From: Morganella psychrotolerans
Lineage (GTDB): Bacteria > Pseudomonadota > Gammaproteobacteria > Enterobacterales > Enterobacteriaceae
DNA: 64,000 nt
Assembly (NCBI RefSeq): GCF_001676055.1
Contig: NZ_LZEX01000001.1
Location: 558,001 to 622,000, forward strand
Direction of reading: 5' to 3'
The position numbers were made by a program, and so were the translations under genes. Shown here piece by piece: positions 59,872-64,000 of the stretch (position 1 is the first letter of the stretch; each line of letters starts with the position of its first letter). The notes beneath the pieces were generated by a model. That model was not told where the DNA came from and did not search any database. It saw only the letters and a list, made by a program, of their open reading frames with translations.

Positions 59872-61164
59872 GTGAAAAAAAACGTAATTGAAACGGCTCA
59901 TTTAACCCTGAACGAACAGGGTACACCTGTTTCGCAACATTTTGATGACGTCTATTTTTCAAACGATGGCGAACAGGCGGAAACCCGTTATGTGTTCCTC
60001 AGCGGTAACGATTTTCCTGCACGGTTCAGCCGGATTACCACACAAACCTGTACCGTGGCAGAAACCGGATTCGGCACCGGGCTGAATTTTCTGACCCTCT
60101 GCCAGAGCTTTCGTCATTTCCGTAACACACACCCGGACAGCCCGCTGCGGCGCCTGCATTTTATCAGTTTTGAAAAATACCCGCTGGCGTCTGAGGACTT
60201 ACAGGCTGCACATCAGCGCTGGCCGGAATTCGCAGATTTCTCCTTACAACTGTACGCTCAGTGGCCGCACGCCGCTCCCGGTTGCCACCGGATTTTTTTA
60301 GATAACGGAGACATTACACTTGATTTATGGCTGGGTGATATCAGCACACTTCTGCCGTCTCTCACCCATGCGCTGGATAACAAAATCGACGCCTGGTTTC
60401 TGGACGGCTTTGCACCGTCAAAAAATCCGGATATGTGGCAGCAGCCACTGTTTGAACTGATCGCCCGCTTCACCCGCCCGGGCGGGACATTTGCCACCTT
60501 TACCGCCGCAGGCTTTGTCCGCCGGGGTTTACAACAGGCAGGATTTGATGTGGAGCGCCGGACAGGTTTTGCCCACAAACGTGAATGTCTGGCCGGTATC
60601 AATACCCGCACACCCGCCGTCTCTCTCACTCCCTGGCACGATCGCCACCCTGCTGCTGCCCGCAGGCACATTGCAGTTATCGGCGGCGGAATAGCCGGTG
60701 TACTCAGCGCCCTCACTCTGTTGCAACGAGGCGCGGACGTTTCGTTATATTGCGCTGATGACTCATTAGCCACCAATGCATCCGGTAACCGGCAGGGCGC
60801 GCTCTATCCTCTGCTGACCGGTCTTGACGATCCTCTTGAACGTTTCTTCACGGTCGCCTTTACGTTTGCACGGCGCACCTATGATGCGCTGTCTGCTCAG
60901 GGTGTGAAATACAGTCATGATTGGTGCGGTGTTATCCAACTGATGTATAACGAAAAAAACAGAAAAAAAGTCAATGCCATTGCTGCTGTTCCCCGCCCTG
61001 AAACACTGTTTAAGATATTGTCACGCCAACAACTCAGTGAGCTTGCGGGTCAGGATGTGAATTCCGGTGGCTTATATTATCCTGCCGGTGGCTGGCTCTG
61101 TCCGCAGGAATTAGTGCATGGTGCCGCCGCACTTGCACAAAAAAAGGTCTGCATCTGTATCTGA
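59872..61164 (+). CDS. mnmC: MnmC N-terminal part: methyltransferase domain and start of the FAD domain
   Basis: The 430-aa product of the unshifted frame. The methyltransferase domain (about residues 1-245) is complete, so the methylating half of the reaction could survive. The FAD domain is cut after about 160 residues, ending in the unrelated tail VCICI. Confidence 0.8.
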   Translation: MKKNVIETAHLTLNEQGTPVSQHFDDVYFSNDGEQAETRYVFLSGNDFPARFSRITTQTCTVAETGFGTGLNFLTLCQSFRHFRNTHPDSPLRRLHFISFEKYPLASEDLQAAHQRWPEFADFSLQLYAQWPHAAPGCHRIFLDNGDITLDLWLGDISTLLPSLTHALDNKIDAWFLDGFAPSKNPDMWQQPLFELIARFTRPGGTFATFTAAGFVRRGLQQAGFDVERRTGFAHKRECLAGINTRTPAVSLTPWHDRHPAAARRHIAVIGGGIAGVLSALTLLQRGADVSLYCADDSLATNASGNRQGALYPLLTGLDDPLERFFTVAFTFARRTYDALSAQGVKYSHDWCGVIQLMYNEKNRKKVNAIAAVPRPETLFKILSRQQLSELAGQDVNSGGLYYPAGGWLCPQELVHGAAALAQKKVCICI

Positions 61165-61244
61165 ACCATAATGCAGAGCATCTGGAGCAGACCGCACAGG
61201 GCTGGCAGATCCGTTTTGCCGATAACAGCACCGTACAGACAGAT

Positions 61245-61883
61245 GTGGTTGTGCTGGCAAATGGTCACCACATCACACAATATCCGCAGTCCGCTGCACT
61301 GCCGGTAACACCGGTGCGCGGACAAGTGAGCCATGTGCCGACTGTTCCGGCAATTGCCGGGCTGAAAGCCGTGCTCTGTTATGAAGGTTATCTGACCCCG
61401 GTCAACCCGGCAGACGGACAACACAGCCTCGGTGCCAGTCACCAGCGTAATGACATCACAACCACATACAGTGAAGAGGAACAACTTGCCAACAAAGCGC
61501 GTCTGCTCACTTCCCTGCCGGATGTGAGCTGGTCTCATGAAGTGGATATCAGCGGAAAAGAGGCGCATACAGGCATCCGCTGTACCGTGCGCGATCACCT
61601 TCCTGTAGTCGGTAACGTACCTGACTTTGCACAACTTATGGTGCAATATGCAAAACTGGAAAGAATGAAACGCAAGCCGGATTTGGTCAGCAGCGCTGCA
61701 GATATACCGCAGTTGTTTATCATCGGGGCACTCGGTTCACGGGGGTTATGTACTGCACCACTGGCGGCTGAATTGCTCGCGGCTCAGATTTTTGATGAAG
61801 CCCTGCCGCTGGATGATGAAACACTGGCGGAATTGCATCCGAACCGTTTTCATATCCGTAAATTACTCAAAGGTGCACTGTAA
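61245..61883 (+). CDS. mnmC: MnmC C-terminal fragment of the FAD oxidase domain
   Basis: The remainder of the FAD domain (VVLANGHHITQY; VRGQVSHVPTVP; DVSWSHEVDISGKEAHTGIR; LGSRGLCTAPLAAELLAAQI) in the -1 frame relative to the first part. The ATG-like opening codon here is an internal GTG with no ribosome-binding site. It is expressed only by frameshifting or if the run is really A8. Confidence 0.75.
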   Translation: MVVLANGHHITQYPQSAALPVTPVRGQVSHVPTVPAIAGLKAVLCYEGYLTPVNPADGQHSLGASHQRNDITTTYSEEEQLANKARLLTSLPDVSWSHEVDISGKEAHTGIRCTVRDHLPVVGNVPDFAQLMVQYAKLERMKRKPDLVSSAADIPQLFIIGALGSRGLCTAPLAAELLAAQIFDEALPLDDETLAELHPNRFHIRKLLKGAL

Positions 61884-62160
61884 CAGAAGAACAGATTCTG
61901 AGTTGATGACCGGGAGGGCAATACATATATCTGTTTTTCTGGTCGTCATCACAATATTAATTATTTTTTCTGCTGAAAAGCCCGGTTTTTAACCCCGAAA
62001 CCGGTTGATCACCGCCACAAATACTACCCGTTTTGTGTTCTTCCCCACAAAAAACAGTTCATTTCCCGGGCAATCCGCACATCCTTTTGCTCAATGATCA
62101 ATTTACAGAAAACTTAATATTCCCTTACGCTTCATCCGGAAATAATAACCGGAGAATAAT

Positions 62161-63165
62161 ATGAAGAATAAAATAGTTATTGCCTTTACATTTTCACTGC
62201 TCTGTTTCAGTTCAGCCTATGCAAAAAATAATCCTGTCCCGGAGAATATCCACTATGACACCATTGTTGAGCAGGCATATCAGAAATTTAAAACGGAGAA
62301 AACCGGTACTGTCGCCGATTATATTCCGGCACTGGCAAAATACAGCCCGGATAATTACGCTATCGTTATTGCGACTGTTGACGGGAAAATCTACAGTGCG
62401 GGTGATAAAGACGCACTTTTTCCTCTCGAATCCCTGTCTAAAATATTCACACTCGCCCTCGTATTAAATCAGCAGGGCCCACAAACGGTACTGACGAAAT
62501 TAGGTGCAAATGCCACAGGGTTGCCGTTTAATTCTGGGCTGGCGATTGAATTGCGACCTGATCGTCCGCAAAATCCGCTGGTTAATGCAGGTGCTATCAG
62601 TGCGGTCAGTCTGATTAATGCGCAAAGCCCGGATGACCGCTGGCAACAGATTATGCAAAACATGGAAGCCTATGCCGATAACAGCCTGGTTATCAATGAT
62701 GAAGTCTATCGCTCGGAATCAGAAACGAATCAGCACAACCAGGCACTGGCGCGGCTGATGCTCTCTTACGGTATGTTATATGGTGACCCGGATGTGGCGG
62801 TTGATCTCTACACCCGCCAGTGCTCTGTCGATGCCACCACCGTTGATCTTGCTAAGATGGGTGCGGTATTTGCCAATCACGGAAAATCGCCATACAGCGG
62901 AAAACAGCTTCTGAGTGCTGAAAATACCGGAAAGGTGCTGGCAGAAATGGCTATTGCCGGGTTATATGACGGCTCAGGTGAATGGTTATATCAGGTCGGG
63001 ATCCCGGCAAAAAGTGGTGTTGGCGGTGGTATTCTGGCTGTCGTTCCGGGAAAATATGCAGTAGCCGTGTATTCCCCGCCACTGGATAAAGCCGGGAACA
63101 GTGTCAGAGCACAGGCTGCGATTGGGTTTATTGCACAGGAAACCGGTGCTGATTTATATCAGTAA
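62161..63165 (+). CDS. glsA: Glutaminase A with a Sec signal peptide
   Basis: Hydrolyses glutamine to glutamate and ammonia. It is a serine-dependent glutaminase of the beta-lactamase-like fold, 334 aa. The nucleophile motif is Ser91-x-x-Lys94 in PLESLSKIF. NPLVNAGAISAVSLI, MLSYGMLYGDPDVAVDLYTR and PAKSGVGGGILAVVPGK are typical. Unlike cytosolic E. coli YbaS/YneH (about 310 aa), it opens with a signal peptide (KIVIAFTFSLLCFSSAYA, cleavage after AYA), so it is probably periplasmic. GGAG lies 7 bases before the ATG. It appears monocistronic. Confidence 0.9.
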   Translation: MKNKIVIAFTFSLLCFSSAYAKNNPVPENIHYDTIVEQAYQKFKTEKTGTVADYIPALAKYSPDNYAIVIATVDGKIYSAGDKDALFPLESLSKIFTLALVLNQQGPQTVLTKLGANATGLPFNSGLAIELRPDRPQNPLVNAGAISAVSLINAQSPDDRWQQIMQNMEAYADNSLVINDEVYRSESETNQHNQALARLMLSYGMLYGDPDVAVDLYTRQCSVDATTVDLAKMGAVFANHGKSPYSGKQLLSAENTGKVLAEMAIAGLYDGSGEWLYQVGIPAKSGVGGGILAVVPGKYAVAVYSPPLDKAGNSVRAQAAIGFIAQETGADLYQ

Positions 63166-63184
63166 TCCGTAACCCGCAACGTAA

Positions 63185-63216
63185 ATGGGTCATCCACATT
63201 CCTGCCGATGACCCAT
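63185..63216 (+). terminator. Perfect stem-loop 3' of glsA
   Basis: ATGGGTCATC and GATGACCCAT form a 10-bp perfect stem with a 12-base loop, 19 bp after the glsA stop and directly before an ERIC element. No U tract follows, so it may stabilise the 3' end rather than terminate. Confidence 0.4.
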
Positions 63217-63217
63217 G

Positions 63218-63342
63218 TATACCCTTATTCATTCAAACTGCACGTTCGTTGGCCGCGGTCAGCCAGCCGGGTCACATACTTGTGTATGCTCCCAGTCTGT
63301 CTTTCCTTGCCGCCTGCCTGCATCTTGAATGACGTTGGGTAT
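63218..63342. repeat. Full-length ERIC element (125 bp)
   Basis: Runs from TATACCCTTATTCATTCAAA to TGAATGACGTTGGGTAT and includes the central region (GTCACATACTTGTGTATGCTCC). It matches the classical enterobacterial ERIC in length and in its central part. It is inverted relative to the copy at 63864. Confidence 0.92.
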
Positions 63343-63414
63343 CGTATCTTCTTTAGATTTTATTATTCGCGTAATGCGACTGTTCCGAACTATTTCCTGA
63401 CTATTTCCGACGTA

Positions 63415-63678
63415 TCAGGCATTCAGAGCAATGACTTTTTCAGTCTGATTTTCCTCTGAACTGTACAGCGAATCTAATTCCCGTTTGGCATTAAAAATAA
63501 CTAAACCACTAAATAAAATCATGCCGATTGAAGGGACTGCTCTTTCAATTACACTCATTCCGTCAATTTTAAACCAGAAAGAAAATAACAGCGCCAGCAA
63601 TACCACGGCAGCAACCGCTATCTTCGTGTAAATAGTCACAGCCTGTTGAGCTGTATTTTTCGGTTGTAATTCAAACAT
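63415..63678 (-). CDS. Small membrane protein, 87 aa, unknown
   Basis: I do not recognise it. It has two hydrophobic helices, about residues 18-37 (TKIAVAAVVLLALLFSFWF) and 47-64 (AVPSIGMILFSGLVIFNA), with a polar N-terminus and a charged C-terminal tail (KRELDSLYSSEENQTEKV). It would lie in the inner membrane with both ends on the same side. AGG lies 10 bases before the ATG. It is flanked by two inverted full-length ERIC elements. Confidence 0.6.
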   Translation of the reverse strand: MFELQPKNTAQQAVTIYTKIAVAAVVLLALLFSFWFKIDGMSVIERAVPSIGMILFSGLVIFNAKRELDSLYSSEENQTEKVIALNA

Positions 63679-63863
63679 AATTTAATACCTGTTTTTGTGG
63701 GGACAGGCTCATTCTGACAGAATAAATGTTAATGGCAAGTTAATATTTGATGATATTTTATCAAGATCACGCAAAGTTGTTGACTTTTTTGCAACAAAAG
63801 AGACGCCAGTCTCAAATATACACGTATCCGGATCACGAAAAATAAGTGTAAATCATTAAGTTA

Positions 63864-63990
63864 TATACCCAACATCATTCAAGATGCAGGCAGGCGGCAA
63901 GTGCAGATAGACGGGGAGCATAGATAAACTATGTGACCTGGCTAGCTGAGCGAAGCCAACGAACCTGCAGTTTGAATGAATAAGGGTATA
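63864..63990. repeat. Full-length ERIC element (127 bp)
   Basis: Starts TATACCCAACATCATTCAAG and ends TTTGAATGAATAAGGGTATA; 127 bp is the canonical ERIC length. The inner part (GTGACCTGGCTAGCTGAGCG) aligns with the ERIC consensus region GTGACTGGGGTGAGCG. The rest of 63679-64000 is AT-rich promoter-like DNA with no gene. Confidence 0.93.
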
Positions 63991-64000
63991 AATAAAAAAC

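Larger units (their letters stand above)
59872..61883 (+). pseudogene. mnmC: tRNA 5-methylaminomethyl-2-thiouridine biosynthesis bifunctional protein MnmC, split by a one-base frameshift
   Basis: MnmC completes mnm5s2U34 in tRNA: an FAD domain removes the carboxymethyl group, and a SAM domain methylates. The SAM domain is N-terminal (ETGFGTGLNFLTL; DGFAPSKNPDMW). The FAD domain starts at about residue 267 (IAVIGGGIAGVLSALTLLQRG). At 61139-61145 a run of seven A leads to an early stop at 61164; the frame that continues (GLHLYLNHNAEHLEQ) needs eight A. The rest runs to 61883. Full length would be about 670 aa, normal for MnmC. The run forms A AAA AAG, a -1 slippery heptamer shifting into exactly the needed frame. 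GTG start. Confidence 0.9.

Noticed and set aside
61974-62004. Possible terminator downstream of mnmC
   Set aside because: CCGGTTT/AAACCGG is only 7 bp, includes its own T run within the arm and loop, and is not followed by a U tract.

Overview
The window is chromosomal DNA of a member of the Enterobacterales, most consistent with the Morganellaceae and probably Morganella. This rests on core proteins that read almost like their E. coli counterparts (Nuo, Men, Pta, YfbU), a clade-3 catalase very like that of Proteus, ERIC repeats, and a XaxAB-type toxin pair. The genus is an inference; there is no rRNA here to settle it.

Layout. 1-377 is the start of a YfaZ-type outer-membrane protein running off the left edge. 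katA (722-2164) converges on the complete menaquinone operon menF-D-H-B-C-E (9420 to 2298, minus strand). A two-gene AT-rich locus coding for a XaxA/XaxB-like binary pore-forming toxin (9603-11801) sits between menF and the 13-gene NADH:quinone oxidoreductase operon nuoA-N (26779 to 11864, minus strand). lrhA lies upstream of nuo. Then follow alaA, yfbR, yfbS, yfbT, yfbU, yfbV and the acetate pair ackA-pta (35318-38737).

An accessory block at about 38.8-44.4 kb separates pta from yfcD. It holds (i) a four-gene operon of an RraA-like aldolase, a BacA-like prephenate decarboxylase, a small cupin and a class II DAHP synthase, which I read as an uncharacterised prephenate-derived small-molecule pathway, and (ii) an M48-type membrane metalloprotease with a small unknown membrane protein. 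The conserved backbone then resumes: yfcD, yfcH, ubiX, purF, cvpA, dedD, folC, accD, dedA, truA, usg and pdxB. After these come an AraC regulator divergent from an EamA transporter, a YjbD-like protein, fabB with adjacent FabR- and FadR-like operators, mnmC, an exported glutaminase, and a small membrane protein between two full-length inverted ERIC elements.

Functionally, respiration and mixed-acid metabolism dominate: complex I, menaquinone synthesis, LrhA and AckA-Pta. The most unusual observations are the prephenate operon; an in-frame accD-folC fusion created by a 16-bp tandem duplication; and three genes (mnmC, dedD, lrhA) whose frames change at A7-A8 tracts. Those tracts may be real slippage sites or sequencing errors. 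No tRNA, rRNA, CRISPR array, transposase or prophage genes were seen.
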